Origin: Kocuria massiliensis
Lineage (GTDB): Bacteria > Actinomycetota > Actinomycetes > Actinomycetales > Micrococcaceae
NCBI RefSeq assembly: GCF_900169715.1
Contig: NZ_LT835161.1
Location: 1,293,590 to 1,357,589, forward strand
Length of the DNA stretch: 64,000 bases
Direction of reading: 5' to 3'
Both the position numbers and the translations under genes were made by a program. The stretch's first letter is position 1, and each line of letters starts with the position of its first letter. Under the pieces are notes generated by a model. It saw only the letters and a list, made by a program, of their open reading frames with translations, was not told the DNA's origin and searched no databases. Positions 54,461 through 63,866 of this stretch are shown one piece after another.

Positions 54461-55852
54461 TTAGTCCAAGTAGTCCCGCAAGACCTGCGAGCGCGAGGGA
54501 TGCCGAAGTTTCGACATGGTCTTGGACTCTATCTGCCTTATACGCTCGCGGGTCACACCGTAGACCTTCCCGATTTCATCGAGAGTCTTCGGTTGCCCGT
54601 CCGTCATACCGAATCGCATGGCGACGACGCCGGCTTCCCGTTCGGACAAGGTGTCCAAGACCGAATGGAGCTGTTCCTGCAGCAAGGTGAAGGAGACGGC
54701 GTCTGCCGGGACTACGGCTTCGGAATCTTCGATGAGGTCGCCAAACTCTGAATCGCCGTCCTCACCGAGGGGTGTATGCAGCGAAATCGGCTCGCGGCCG
54801 TACTTCTGTACCTCGACGACCTTCTCCGGTGTCATGTCGAGTTCCTTGGCCAGCTCCTCCGGAGTTGGTTCACGCCCCAAGTCTTGAAGCATCTGGCGTT
54901 GCACACGGGCCAATTTGTTGATGACCTCGACCATGTGGACCGGAATACGGATCGTGCGTGCCTGATCGGCCATGGCACGCGTGATCGCCTGACGAATCCA
55001 CCACGTTGCGTACGTGGAAAATTTGAAGCCCTTGGAATAGTCGAATTTTTCGACCGCGCGGATCAGGCCAAGGTTTCCTTCCTGGATCAGGTCCAAGAAG
55101 AGCATGCCTCGTCCCGTGTACCGCTTGGCCAACGACACGACCAAGCGCAGGTTGGCCTCCAGGAGGTGGTTTTTCGCCCGCTTTCCGTCGTGAATGACCC
55201 AGCGCAGCTCTTTGCGCTCTTGCGAGCTGAGTTCATCCGCGCGGTCCTTGAGCTTGTGCTCAGCATAAAGACCAGCCTCAATGCGCATGGCCAAGTCAAC
55301 TTCTTGCTCTGCATTGAGCAAGGAGACCTTGCCGATCTGCTTGAGATAATCCTTGACGGGGTCAGCAGTAGCGCCTGGAGCAATAACCCTCTGAGCCGGC
55401 TCATCGTCGTCGTCGGTGGTGGAGATGACGAATCCGTTGCCCTTTGCGGCGACGGTTTTCTTCTCTTCCTTGTCGGCGTCGTCGGCGACGGGGGTCTCGT
55501 CGCGGTCGATTTCCTCGGCACCCTCAGGCTCTTCCGAGGTCGTCGAGGTGGGGGCAAGCTCTTCAACGTCCCGCGACGTTGGTTCTGAATTCGCGGCGCT
55601 CGATTCGGCAGCCTCCGTCTTAGCCACACCCACCGTCTCGGAGGTGGCTTTCTGACGCGACGCCGTCTTAGCCGGAGACTTCTTGGTAGCCGGCTTGGCC
55701 TTACTCTTGGTCTGCGCGGTGGCCTTTGAGGACTTCGCGGTTTTTGACGACGTCACGGCGCCGGCGGTCGTCCCAGCGTCGGCTGTTGCCGAGGCCTTGC
55801 CTTTGACCTTGGTATCGCCGGACTCTGACTTTTTGCGTGCAGCAGGTGACAC
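54461..55852 (-). CDS. sigA: Principal RNA polymerase sigma factor (SigA/HrdB type)
   Basis: A 463-residue group 1 sigma factor. The first 150 or so residues are rich in Lys, Ala, Thr and then acidic, typical of actinobacterial SigA. Region 1.2 is [29 protein letters not shown]. Regions 2.3-2.4 are [29 protein letters not shown]. Region 4.2 is [32 protein letters not shown]. All housekeeping features are complete. The start codon is GTG at 55852. A small inverted repeat lies upstream. Confidence 0.97.
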   Translation of the reverse strand: MSPAARKKSESGDTKVKGKASATADAGTTAGAVTSSKTAKSSKATAQTKSKAKPATKKSPAKTASRQKATSETVGVAKTEAAESSAANSEPTSRDVEELAPTSTTSEEPEGAEEIDRDETPVADDADKEEKKTVAAKGNGFVISTTDDDDEPAQRVIAPGATADPVKDYLKQIGKVSLLNAEQEVDLAMRIEAGLYAEHKLKDRADELSSQERKELRWVIHDGKRAKNHLLEANLRLVVSLAKRYTGRGMLFLDLIQEGNLGLIRAVEKFDYSKGFKFSTYATWWIRQAITRAMADQARTIRIPVHMVEVINKLARVQRQMLQDLGREPTPEELAKELDMTPEKVVEVQKYGREPISLHTPLGEDGDSEFGDLIEDSEAVVPADAVSFTLLQEQLHSVLDTLSEREAGVVAMRFGMTDGQPKTLDEIGKVYGVTRERIRQIESKTMSKLRHPSRSQVLRDYLD

Positions 55853-55923
55853 TCAAAAACCTTTCTTCCCTGTCGTGTATGCACAGGCGCGTAAAACACC
55901 TATGACCCTGTCAAGTCTGCGCC

Positions 55924-55939
55924 GACCCTATAGAGGGTC
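55924..55939. promoter_or_regulatory. Short inverted repeat upstream of the sigma gene
   Basis: GACCCT and AGGGTC flank ATAG, about 75 bases before the start codon. A TTGACA-like box lies at 55914-55909 on the minus strand, but no -10 element is well spaced from it. The assignment as a regulatory site is tentative. Confidence 0.25.
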
Positions 55940-56101
55940 AGCCGCGCGCAACTCGCAAGGCCGTACCTGAGAAATAACGAGGTCACTTCCGCGTTTATTC
56001 CCGGGCACATTTACCAAGTCTGCGATTCCGCGTGGACGCATTGCGTCACGGACAAGACGGGGTCTTCGGAGACACATTCTGTCAGAGTTTTTCCCATGGA
56101 C

Positions 56102-57472
56102 CTATTCGTTAACCGACGTGTGACCAGACCCGCCTAACCACGCCGGGATCGGAGTGAGCGACATGAGTCGTCGACACAAGAGCGCGTGTTCCATCCCGGC
56201 AAGAGTTTGGACTTCTTCCAAGTAACGATGCGCCTGACTACTCAGCCCGAAGAACCAGCTCAAATACGCATTGGCCACTCGAGCAAAATCTTGAGATTCC
56301 GGCTCCGCGAAGTACTCCACGATGCTCAGGAGCACTCTTGCGGCCAACATACGGTCTCTGTTTGGTGGGATGCGGTGCCGTCCGGTCACGATGCGTGCCC
56401 CGATGCTCGTCCCGTCGACGACCTGTCGGAGATCGCCCCGCATACCTCGAGAAAATAGTTCAGCGGCTCGGCGATTGCATGCCGTCAGCACTAGGACACT
56501 ATGCAGTCCAGCAACGTCGCCGATTGTTGTCGCCAGAGACGTCAGCGCCGCCTCGTCCACCGTCGGAACGGCGTCGAGCATTGCGTTTCGTGGCCTGGGC
56601 TGGCCCCGGAACGATTCCGCCAAACGAGTCAACTCGGCGTCGAGCCGATACAGAGACACGTCACTCCCCCGGACGGCTCGTAGTTCCGCCCGTGAGGCGG
56701 CGCAGAGTCGTCCTTCTTCATTTGGCCCCACCGCGGACCGTACATCCAACGCCCCTGGGAAGATGCAGTGGTCGGCAACAGCATGCTCTGCCTCGCGCAA
56801 GGAGTAACCTTCCACTGCAAGTGCCACGCCAACTGGGCTGGTCAGAATCGATTCGAGATTTCCCTGTGGCTCTACCAGCCACTCGTGCCGACGGGACCTG
56901 AGACCTTTCAGATGCGAACCCACGCGTAACACCGAGACCATCTCACGCCGTTCCCCGTCGGCCTCTCCTGGATTCGCTTCCTCAACAATGACCGAGCCCC
57001 ACCGCCCAGCGTCCACATCGACCACCCAAGCGCCCGGAGCGTGAAGGCCAGCGCGAATGATCGTGGCTCGGGTCGCGAGGAGAGACAAAACCGTCGATGT
57101 TTCGCACAAGAACGAGTTTGGAATAGCCTCCTCAGGATTGGAGCCGGCGGTTCCTCCACCTTCTTCGACTGCGGAGCAACTTGTGGTCTCCGCAAAGGCT
57201 GCCGCGAATACCACCGCTGTGGACTCGGCGTCTTCGATCGGCTGAATCATGCCTCGCATGGTTTGGCACCACGACTCAAAGCTGGAGTCATGGGTCGGCA
57301 GGTTGACGCGAAGGCAAGGGCCTAGACGCCCGTCCGAGGCTCCTAGGACAACAAGGGAATTTCTCGGCCAGTACCCCAAGGCATGCACCATGTAGGCCAA
57401 GATGTCTTCCGGCGTTCGCGCCACCGTGTTCAACTGTCGCGTGGTCATGCGTGAATCATGTGTTGATGTCAT
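56102..57472 (-). CDS. DUF4192 family protein
   Basis: A 456-residue soluble actinobacterial protein of unknown function. The N-terminal ARTPEDILAYMVHALGYWPRNSLVVLG motif is the DUF4192 signature. The remaining domain has strand-helix alternation, and the C-terminal YLSWFFGLSSQAHRYLEE stretch is helical. A second in-frame ATG at 57448 is possible. Neither start has a clear ribosome-binding site. Codon use is slightly more AT-tolerant than its neighbours, but nothing suggests transfer. Confidence 0.88.
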   Translation of the reverse strand: MTSTHDSRMTTRQLNTVARTPEDILAYMVHALGYWPRNSLVVLGASDGRLGPCLRVNLPTHDSSFESWCQTMRGMIQPIEDAESTAVVFAAAFAETTSCSAVEEGGGTAGSNPEEAIPNSFLCETSTVLSLLATRATIIRAGLHAPGAWVVDVDAGRWGSVIVEEANPGEADGERREMVSVLRVGSHLKGLRSRRHEWLVEPQGNLESILTSPVGVALAVEGYSLREAEHAVADHCIFPGALDVRSAVGPNEEGRLCAASRAELRAVRGSDVSLYRLDAELTRLAESFRGQPRPRNAMLDAVPTVDEAALTSLATTIGDVAGLHSVLVLTACNRRAAELFSRGMRGDLRQVVDGTSIGARIVTGRHRIPPNRDRMLAARVLLSIVEYFAEPESQDFARVANAYLSWFFGLSSQAHRYLEEVQTLAGMEHALLCRRLMSLTPIPAWLGGSGHTSVNE

Positions 57473-57559
57473 GCCGCACAGAATGACCAGATCGGGCGAC
57501 GCCGATTCACCGTAAATCCCGTTCGGGCAGTTCCCTGTGATGAAGGGACCGTTAAACGC

Positions 57560-57592
57560 CGAGAATCGCCATCTTGTGGATGACGATTCTCG
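57560..57592 (-). terminator. Hairpin after the PAC2 gene
   Basis: CGAGAATCG (57560-57568) pairs with CGATTCTCG (57584-57592), with an inner CATC/GATG extension. It lies 17 bases beyond the PAC2 stop on the minus strand and has no strong U tract. Confidence 0.55.
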
Positions 57593-57609
57593 CGAAGAGG
57601 GCGTTCAAC

Positions 57610-58536
57610 TCAGTGATCGTTGTGTTCGTCGTCTTCGTGCTCGGCCAGGAACCGCTCGATGGTTTCGCCCAATTCGTCGGCATCCGGAATCTCTGATTCG
57701 TCGCGCGCAAGCAAAGACCTCTTCGATGCGTCCGTCATGGTCTCGTCATACCGCTTTTCCAAGTGGTTGACGATGCTCTGCACTTCGATGGACCCGTTGA
57801 CTTGGTCATTAATTTGTTGCTCGACCTCTCGCCCGGCCTCCCTGAGCCGGTCCGTCGGGAGGTTGAGCTTCGTCGCGGCGCTGAGATGTTCTAAAGCCGT
57901 CACAGCCGCTTGGGGAAGCTCCGCCTCGGACAGATACTGAGGAACATTCACCGTGTACCCGACCGTGTCGAAACCACGTTGGGAGAAGTCCACCTCCAAC
58001 AGGTGACCTGCCGATGCGCCCAATTCGGCGAGCGGCTTCCACGGTGAGATCCCTTGGATGAGGTCGTTTCGGTTTCCATGAGCCGTGACGGGCAATGGCC
58101 GCGTGTGCGGAACAGGCATCGGCATCGAGGCGATGGAGGCGACAAGACGGACTTCCATCTTCTCCGCCAGGTCCGTGACTGCCTTGCTAAACCGTTGCCA
58201 TTGCAGGTCGGGCTCAGGCCCCGCAAGCAGGAGGAACGGTTGGCCCAGCCCATCCGTCACAGCGTAAAGCTTCAGTTCCGGCAAGGAGAGGTCCTCGAAA
58301 TGATCCTCGAGGAATTTCACGACCGGCCGACGGGAGCGATAGTCGTAGAGCTGATCGACGTCGAACTCCACGATTTCCTCAGTCTGCAACTCCGCCAAGA
58401 TCGCCTCGGAGACTTGCTGAGCCGTGAATCCTGCTTCAGCGAAGCCAGTCAGGGCCACCACCAGGTCAAGCCCCTTCAGCCGGGGGTCATTGAGCAGACC
58501 TGGATGCCCCAAATACAGCTTCTGTGGATCTTGCAT
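57610..58536 (-). CDS. PAC2 family protein
   Basis: A 308-residue protein of the PAC2 family, whose eukaryotic member is a proteasome assembly chaperone. Family features include LVVALTGFAEAG near the start, IVEFDVDQLYDYRSRRP, and SIASMPMPVPHTRPLPVTAHG. The C-terminal third is helical and acidic (DEDDEHNDH-like end). The bacterial role is unclear. The ATG at 58536 has AGGGATAG upstream. It is divergent from pepA by 271 bases. Confidence 0.9.
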   Translation of the reverse strand: MQDPQKLYLGHPGLLNDPRLKGLDLVVALTGFAEAGFTAQQVSEAILAELQTEEIVEFDVDQLYDYRSRRPVVKFLEDHFEDLSLPELKLYAVTDGLGQPFLLLAGPEPDLQWQRFSKAVTDLAEKMEVRLVASIASMPMPVPHTRPLPVTAHGNRNDLIQGISPWKPLAELGASAGHLLEVDFSQRGFDTVGYTVNVPQYLSEAELPQAAVTALEHLSAATKLNLPTDRLREAGREVEQQINDQVNGSIEVQSIVNHLEKRYDETMTDASKRSLLARDESEIPDADELGETIERFLAEHEDDEHNDH

Positions 58537-58807
58537 CAGCTATCCCTCTACCTCGTCGACGACAGCGGTACCACAAGTAGTCCCTACTGCGGATTTCACA
58601 AATTATCCCCATATTCCCCCTCGGTGACCAGTTTCAAGGCCTAGGCTTGGGGTCAGGGGGAAGCACTAAGGGTCGTACAGGCATAACCCCCGGGACGTCC
58701 TGAGTATTTCCTCCGACGCTTGTGATACGCCGCGCATCGTTGCACGTCGCATTCACCGGAATACCTCATTCAGGTAACACCTATCCAGCTAATACAAGGA
58801 GCATGGT

Positions 58808-60331
58808 TTGACGGAGTCCACAGAACTCGCATTTTCATTGGTCGAGCCGGAACTGGAAAATATTGACGCTCAGGTCTTGGTGATCGGCGTCGTACAAGGC
58901 CCTGAAGGCCCCCAGCTCACCCCATCCGCCCTCGATGAAGCCAGCGTCGAGTCCCTCGAATCGAGCCTCGAAGACCTGGGCCATCAAGGCACGGCCGACC
59001 AGCTCTTAAGGCTTCCTAGCTACGGCGAAGAAGGGCCATTCCTGTTGGCCCTCATCGGTCTGGGGTCTCTAGCCGAAACAGGCCCCGAACGTCTCGATGC
59101 CCTTCGCTCAGCCGCCGGCAGTGCGGTCCGCCAGCTGATCGACTTCGAATCGGTCGCCCTGAATCTCCCGGCCTCGACCCTGTCTGAGGTCTCCGCCCTC
59201 GCAGAAGGCGCCGCCTTTGGCGCATTCTTTGATGCCGGACGCCGTACGGCCCAGGACGTCCTGGAGAAAGAGCCCGTCTCCGACGTCGTGATCGTCAGCG
59301 ACGTTGATTCCGAAGGCACCATGGAGATCTTCCAGCGGGCCCTTATTCTGGGCGAAGCGGTCGATTCGGCCCGCAGGCTCGTCAATGAAGCCCCCAATGA
59401 CCTCTATCCCCAGGTCTTTGCCGACCGTGCCGTCGAGCGAGTCTCCGGAATTGACCGGGTCTCCTGCACCGTCCTGGACGAAAAGGCCCTCGAAGAGGGC
59501 GGGTTTGGCGGCATCTTGGGTGTTGGAAAGGGCTCCGAACGCCCACCGCGACTGGTTGAGGTCACCTACGAACCTGAGAATCCCGTCAAGAGCGTCGCGT
59601 TGGTCGGCAAGGGCATCACCTTTGATTCGGGTGGTCTTTCCATCAAGCCTGGCTCGGCCATGATGACGATGAAGTGCGACATGGGCGGGGCCGCTGCGGT
59701 TCTCAACGCCGTCGCAGCGGCAGCCGAGCTTGAGCTCCCGATTCGCATCACGGGCTACCTCTGCATCGCCGAAAATATGCCTTCCGGCTCGGCGACGAAA
59801 CCGAATGACGTGCTGAGCATGCGCGGCGGCACCACCGTCGAGGTGCTTAACACGGATGCCGAAGGCCGACTGGTCATGGCGGACGGCTTGGCCTACGCCT
59901 CCGAGGCAGAGCCCGACTACCTGCTCGACGTCGCCACCCTCACGGGCGCCCAGATGGTCGCCTTGGGGACGCGCTACGCCGCTGTCATGGGCGATGAGCA
60001 GCTCCGCGGACAAGTCCTCGAAGCGTCCGAACGAGCCGGTGAGCCGTTTTGGCCGATGCCGTTGCCGAGCTACATGCGCGCTGAATTGAAAACCGAGGCC
60101 GCCGATCTTAAGAACATCGGTTCCGGTCGCGACGGCGGAATGCTCATCGCGGGCTTGTTCCTCCAGGAGTTCGTCGGCGAACGTGAGGGAAAGAAGATTC
60201 CCTGGGCCCATCTGGACATTGCCGGCCCCGCGTACAACGAAGGATCGGCTCGTGGATTCGTCCCCAAGAACGGCACGGGCGCTTCGGTCGCCACGTTGGT
60301 GAGCCTCTTGGAGGACCTCTCCGAAGCCTGA
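58808..60331 (+). CDS. pepA: Leucyl aminopeptidase (M17 family)
   Basis: A 507-residue cytosolic aminopeptidase. The two-metal site and catalytic residues are visible: K268 and D273 in VGKGITFDSGG, D291, and the NTDAEGRL signature (349-356) with D350, E352 and R354. The N-terminal third is the variable M17 domain. The start is a TTG at 58808 with AAGGAG seven bases upstream; an ATG at 58803 is out of frame. It removes N-terminal residues during peptide turnover. It may be transcribed separately from lpd, because a strong terminator follows. Confidence 0.95.
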   Translation: MTESTELAFSLVEPELENIDAQVLVIGVVQGPEGPQLTPSALDEASVESLESSLEDLGHQGTADQLLRLPSYGEEGPFLLALIGLGSLAETGPERLDALRSAAGSAVRQLIDFESVALNLPASTLSEVSALAEGAAFGAFFDAGRRTAQDVLEKEPVSDVVIVSDVDSEGTMEIFQRALILGEAVDSARRLVNEAPNDLYPQVFADRAVERVSGIDRVSCTVLDEKALEEGGFGGILGVGKGSERPPRLVEVTYEPENPVKSVALVGKGITFDSGGLSIKPGSAMMTMKCDMGGAAAVLNAVAAAAELELPIRITGYLCIAENMPSGSATKPNDVLSMRGGTTVEVLNTDAEGRLVMADGLAYASEAEPDYLLDVATLTGAQMVALGTRYAAVMGDEQLRGQVLEASERAGEPFWPMPLPSYMRAELKTEAADLKNIGSGRDGGMLIAGLFLQEFVGEREGKKIPWAHLDIAGPAYNEGSARGFVPKNGTGASVATLVSLLEDLSEA

Positions 60332-60358
60332 CCTAAGGCCCGTTCACTATGGCAAAAA

Positions 60359-60397
60359 GCCCCTTCGAGGTGTGATGATCCTCTCGAAGGGGCGTTT
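60359..60397 (+). terminator. Intrinsic terminator after pepA
   Basis: An eleven-base stem (GCCCCTTCGAG with CTCGAAGGGGC) is followed by GTTTTG, and AAAAA precedes it. It lies 28 bases after the pepA stop and could work in both directions. Confidence 0.85.
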
Positions 60398-60468
60398 TGT
60401 CTTCCGTGGCGTTAAGTAGAGACCTGGCCGACCAGGGATATAAGCTAGACAATGATTCAACATCAGCG

Positions 60469-60486
60469 ACAGGCCTTCGGGCCTGT
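60469..60486 (+). promoter_or_regulatory. UUCG-tetraloop hairpin in the lpd leader
   Basis: ACAGGCC and GGCCTGT form a seven-base perfect stem around TTCG, ending 23 bases before the lpd start. As RNA this is an exceptionally stable UUCG tetraloop. It may shape or protect the 5' leader. No U tract follows, so it is not a normal terminator. Confidence 0.45.
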
Positions 60487-60509
60487 ACCCAACGCGAGGG
60501 AGCGTCCAC

Positions 60510-61883
60510 GTGGCCGATTCGGCAAATGCTTTCGACATTCTCATTCTAGGCGGCGGTAGCGCGGGCTACGCCGCCGCTCTTCGCTCGGTTCAGCTCGGCT
60601 ACTCCGTCGGGCTCATCGAAAAGGAAAAGGTCGGAGGTACCTGCTTGCACTGGGGTTGCATCCCTACGAAGGCGTATCTCCACTCCGCGGAGGTCGCGGA
60701 AGAAGCCCGCGAATCCGAGAAATACGGTGTCAAGGTCAGCTTTGAGGGCATCGACATGTCCAAGATCCGTGACTACAAAGACAGCATCATCTCCGGAAAG
60801 TTCAAGGGACTTCAGGGGCTTCTCAAGATGCGCGGCGTCACCGTCATTAACGGCAAGGGAAAGCTGACCGGTAAGAACACCATCGACGTCGATGGCACCG
60901 AATACACCGGTGAGCACATCATTCTCGCCTCCGGTTCGATTTCAAAGACTTTCGGTCTCGAAATTGGCGGTCGGGTTCTCACCTCTACCCAAGCGCTAGA
61001 GATGGATTACTTGCCGAAGTCGGCGATCATCCTCGGCGGCGGCGTCATCGGCTCCGAATTTGCTTCGATGTGGCGCTCGATGGGCGTAGACGTCACCATC
61101 ATCGAGGGTTTGCCCCACCTCGTACCGAATGAGGATCCCTCGATCATCAAGGTCCTCGAACGCAATTTCAAGAAGCGCGGGATCAAGTCCAACCTCGGCA
61201 CCTTCTTTGAAAAGGTCGAGCAGGACGACAACGGCGCCAAGGTCACTCTGACCGACGGCAAGGAATTCGAAGCCGATATCGTCCTCGTGGCGGTCGGCCG
61301 TGGCCCCAACACCGAAGGACTGGGCTTCGAAGAAGCCGGTGTCACGATGGACCGTGGCTTTGTCATCACCGACGAACGCCTTCACACCGGCGTCGGAAAT
61401 ATCTACGCCGCGGGCGACATCGTCCCCGGTTTGCAGCTGGCTCACCGTGGTTTCCAGCAGGGCATCTTCCTTGCCGAGGAAATCGCCGGCCTCAACCCGG
61501 TCATTGTGGAAGACATCAACATCCCCAAGGTCACGTTCTCTGACCCCGAGATCGCTTCCGTGGGTTACACCGAGCCCAAGGCCAAGGAGAAGTTCGGCGA
61601 CGACAACATCGAGGTCTCCGAATACAACCTGGCCGGCAATGGCAAGAGCTCGATCCTCGGCGCCAACGGCATCATCAAGTTCGTGCGCGAAAAAGATGGC
61701 CCCATCATTGGTGTTCACGCCATCGGCAAGCGCATCGGTGAACAGATCGGCGAGGCTCAGCTCATCGTCAACTGGGAAGCCTACCCAGAGGACGTCGCCA
61801 AGCTCATCCACGCACACCCGACGCAGAACGAGGCACTCGGCGAGGCCGCTATGGCCCTGGCCGGTCACCCGTTGCACGGTTGA
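60510..61883 (+). CDS. lpd: Dihydrolipoyl dehydrogenase (E3)
   Basis: A 457-residue flavoprotein that reoxidises the lipoyl groups of 2-oxo acid dehydrogenases. The FAD-binding loop is ILGGGSAGYAAA, the redox disulfide is C45/C50 in GGTCLHWGCIP, and the NAD loop is ILGGGVIGSEFAS. The second FAD segment is YAAGDIV, and the C-terminal base H436 with E441 lies in HAHPTQNE. GTG start at 60510 after a GAGGGAG site. It precedes sucB by 69 bases, so the two probably share a transcript. Confidence 0.97.
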   Translation: MADSANAFDILILGGGSAGYAAALRSVQLGYSVGLIEKEKVGGTCLHWGCIPTKAYLHSAEVAEEARESEKYGVKVSFEGIDMSKIRDYKDSIISGKFKGLQGLLKMRGVTVINGKGKLTGKNTIDVDGTEYTGEHIILASGSISKTFGLEIGGRVLTSTQALEMDYLPKSAIILGGGVIGSEFASMWRSMGVDVTIIEGLPHLVPNEDPSIIKVLERNFKKRGIKSNLGTFFEKVEQDDNGAKVTLTDGKEFEADIVLVAVGRGPNTEGLGFEEAGVTMDRGFVITDERLHTGVGNIYAAGDIVPGLQLAHRGFQQGIFLAEEIAGLNPVIVEDINIPKVTFSDPEIASVGYTEPKAKEKFGDDNIEVSEYNLAGNGKSSILGANGIIKFVREKDGPIIGVHAIGKRIGEQIGEAQLIVNWEAYPEDVAKLIHAHPTQNEALGEAAMALAGHPLHG

Positions 61884-61952
61884 TCGCCGCGATCCTACCG
61901 AGATAAACACTCATCACACAGGCAATATTCATAAGGAGAACGGGAAGAGACG

Positions 61953-63722
61953 ATGTCTGAAACCGTAGAACTGCCCGCACTGGGCGAATCTGTCACCGAA
62001 GGAACCGTGACCCGCTGGCTCAAGTCCGTCGGCGACACCGTCGAGGTTGACGAGCCCTTAGTCGAAATCTCGACGGACAAGGTGGACACCGAGGTGCCTT
62101 CCCCCGTTGCCGGAACGATCGAGGAAATCCTGGTCGACGAGGACGAAGAAGTCGAGGTCGGCGCGCCCCTCGTACGAATTGGCGACGGTTCAGGAGCCGG
62201 ATCTTCAGATGATTCTTCTTCGGACGAATCCTCTGCTCAAGAGGCACCGGCCGAAGAGCCTGCCCAGGAAGAAGCCCCGAAGGAAGAGGCTCCGAAGGAA
62301 GAGGCTCCTGCCGCATCTGAGCAGAAGTCCGATTCTTCCGGGTCCGCCGGGGGCGAAGGACAGGAAGTCACTTTGCCGGCTCTTGGTGAGTCCGTCACCG
62401 AAGGGACCGTGACCCGTTGGCTCAAGTCCATCGGTGATTCCGTGGAGGTTGACGAACCTCTCGTCGAGGTGTCCACGGACAAGGTCGACACCGAGATTCC
62501 CTCCCCTGTTGCCGGCACGTTGCTGGAAATCAAGGTTGACGAAGACGAAGAGGCCGAGGTCGGTCAGGTTCTCGCAATCGTCGGTGCTGAAGGATCTTCC
62601 GCGCCTGCATCTGATTCTTCGAAGAATGACTCCGCCGCTCAGGAAGAGGCTCCGAAGGAAGAAGCACCGAAGCAGGAGGCTCCCAAGCAGGAAGCCCCCA
62701 AGGACGAAGCTCCGAAGCAGGAAGCCCCCAAGCAGGAGGCTCCGAAGTCCGAACCCAAGCAGGAGTCTTCCTCGCAGAGCGGTGAAGTTTACGTCACCCC
62801 GCTGGTGCGTAAGCTCGCTAAGCAGGAGGGCATTGACCTGAACACCATCAAGGGTTCAGGCGTTGGTGGCCGGATCCGGAAACAGGACGTTCAGGCGGCC
62901 GTGGATGCCAAGAAGTCTTCCGAAAGTGCAGCTCCTCAGCAGTCCGCGGCACCTTCGTCTGAGGCTCCCGCCCCGAAGGCCCCGGCCGTAGACACCGAGA
63001 AGCGCGGCAAGACGGAGAAGGCCCCCCGGATCCGTCAGACCATCGCCAAGCGGATGAAGGAATCCCTCGATGTGTCTGCGCAGCTGACTCAGGTCACCGA
63101 GGTCGACATGACCCGCGTTGCCAAGCTTCGTGGACGCGCCAAGAACTCCTTCCAGGCTCGTGAGGGCGCCAAGCTGACCTTCCTCCCCTTCTTCGCGAAG
63201 GCCGTTGCGGAAGCATTGCAGCAGCACCCCAAGCTGAATGCCTCGTACGATGCTGATGCCAAGGAGATCACGTACCACGACTCCGAGGACATCGCCATCG
63301 CCGTGGATACCGAGCGTGGGCTGTTGGTCCCGGTTGTTTCCAACGCCGGAGATCTCAACTTGGCAGGCCTTGCCAAGAAGATCGCCGACGTCGGCGAGCG
63401 CACCAAATCCGGCAAGATCGGACCCGATGAGCTCTCCGGTGGAACGTTCACCATCACGAACATCGGTTCCTTCGGGGCTCTCTTCGACACCCCGATCATC
63501 AACCAGCCGCAGGTTGCCATTTTGGGGACCGGATCGATCGTCAAGCGCCCCGTCGTCGTCACCGACGAGGAAGGCAACGACACGATCTCGATCCGTCAGA
63601 TGTGCTACCTGTCGCTGACCTACGATCACCGATTGGTCGACGGCGCCGACGCCGGTCGTTTCCTCTCGACGTTGAAGAAGCGCCTTGAGGAAGGCAAGTT
63701 CGAGTCTGAGGTTGGCCTGTAA
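61953..63722 (+). CDS. sucB: 2-oxo acid dehydrogenase E2 component, dihydrolipoamide succinyltransferase type
   Basis: A 589-residue E2 protein. It has two lipoyl domains (about 2-77 and 137-212), each with the modified lysine in STDKVDT (K43 and K177). An Ala/Pro/Glu/Lys linker follows, then a peripheral-subunit binding domain (about 279-316, [22 protein letters not shown]) and the catalytic domain (about 355-589) with the active-site [14 protein letters not shown] motif. Substrate choice between succinyl and acetyl is hard to read, and in Actinobacteria the same E2 can serve both complexes. An AAGGAG precedes the ATG. Confidence 0.93.
   Translation: MSETVELPALGESVTEGTVTRWLKSVGDTVEVDEPLVEISTDKVDTEVPSPVAGTIEEILVDEDEEVEVGAPLVRIGDGSGAGSSDDSSSDESSAQEAPAEEPAQEEAPKEEAPKEEAPAASEQKSDSSGSAGGEGQEVTLPALGESVTEGTVTRWLKSIGDSVEVDEPLVEVSTDKVDTEIPSPVAGTLLEIKVDEDEEAEVGQVLAIVGAEGSSAPASDSSKNDSAAQEEAPKEEAPKQEAPKQEAPKDEAPKQEAPKQEAPKSEPKQESSSQSGEVYVTPLVRKLAKQEGIDLNTIKGSGVGGRIRKQDVQAAVDAKKSSESAAPQQSAAPSSEAPAPKAPAVDTEKRGKTEKAPRIRQTIAKRMKESLDVSAQLTQVTEVDMTRVAKLRGRAKNSFQAREGAKLTFLPFFAKAVAEALQQHPKLNASYDADAKEITYHDSEDIAIAVDTERGLLVPVVSNAGDLNLAGLAKKIADVGERTKSGKIGPDELSGGTFTITNIGSFGALFDTPIINQPQVAILGTGSIVKRPVVVTDEEGNDTISIRQMCYLSLTYDHRLVDGADAGRFLSTLKKRLEEGKFESEVGL
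62643..62747 (+). repeat. Seven tandem 15-base units in the sucB linker
   Basis: Seven consecutive in-frame units encode (E/Q/D)EAPK. The DNA is partly homogenised, with units such as CAGGAAGCCCCCAAG recurring exactly, so replication slippage could change linker length. A shorter relative ([11 protein letters not shown]) lies between the two lipoyl domains near 62275-62310. Confidence 0.9.
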
Positions 63723-63737
63723 GGCTCCGACCGACGA

Positions 63738-63784
63738 CGCATATGAGGCGGCCGCCCCGAAGGGGTAGCAGCCTCATATGCGTT
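63738..63784 (+). terminator. Terminator after sucB
   Basis: A 13-base stem (ACGCATATGAGGC with GCCTCATATGCGT) encloses a smaller GC hairpin. It starts 16 bases after the sucB stop. There is no long U tract. Confidence 0.7.
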
Positions 63785-63842
63785 AACCTCGCACCACGTG
63801 TCAAACCCCACCAGTTTTTACTGACACTATGACGCCAAAAAG

Positions 63843-63857
63843 CTAGAAACGTTCTAG
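63843..63857. promoter_or_regulatory. Perfect palindrome just upstream of the last gene, candidate operator
   Basis: CTAGAA and TTCTAG flank ACG, ten bases before the ATG at 63867. The position would let a bound repressor block the promoter or ribosome entry. No regulator can be named from the sequence. Confidence 0.4.
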
Positions 63858-63866
63858 AATTGATGT

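Noticed and set aside
59108-60211. 367-codon frame antisense to pepA
   Set aside because: Lies wholly inside the aminopeptidase gene, whose catalytic motifs are complete.
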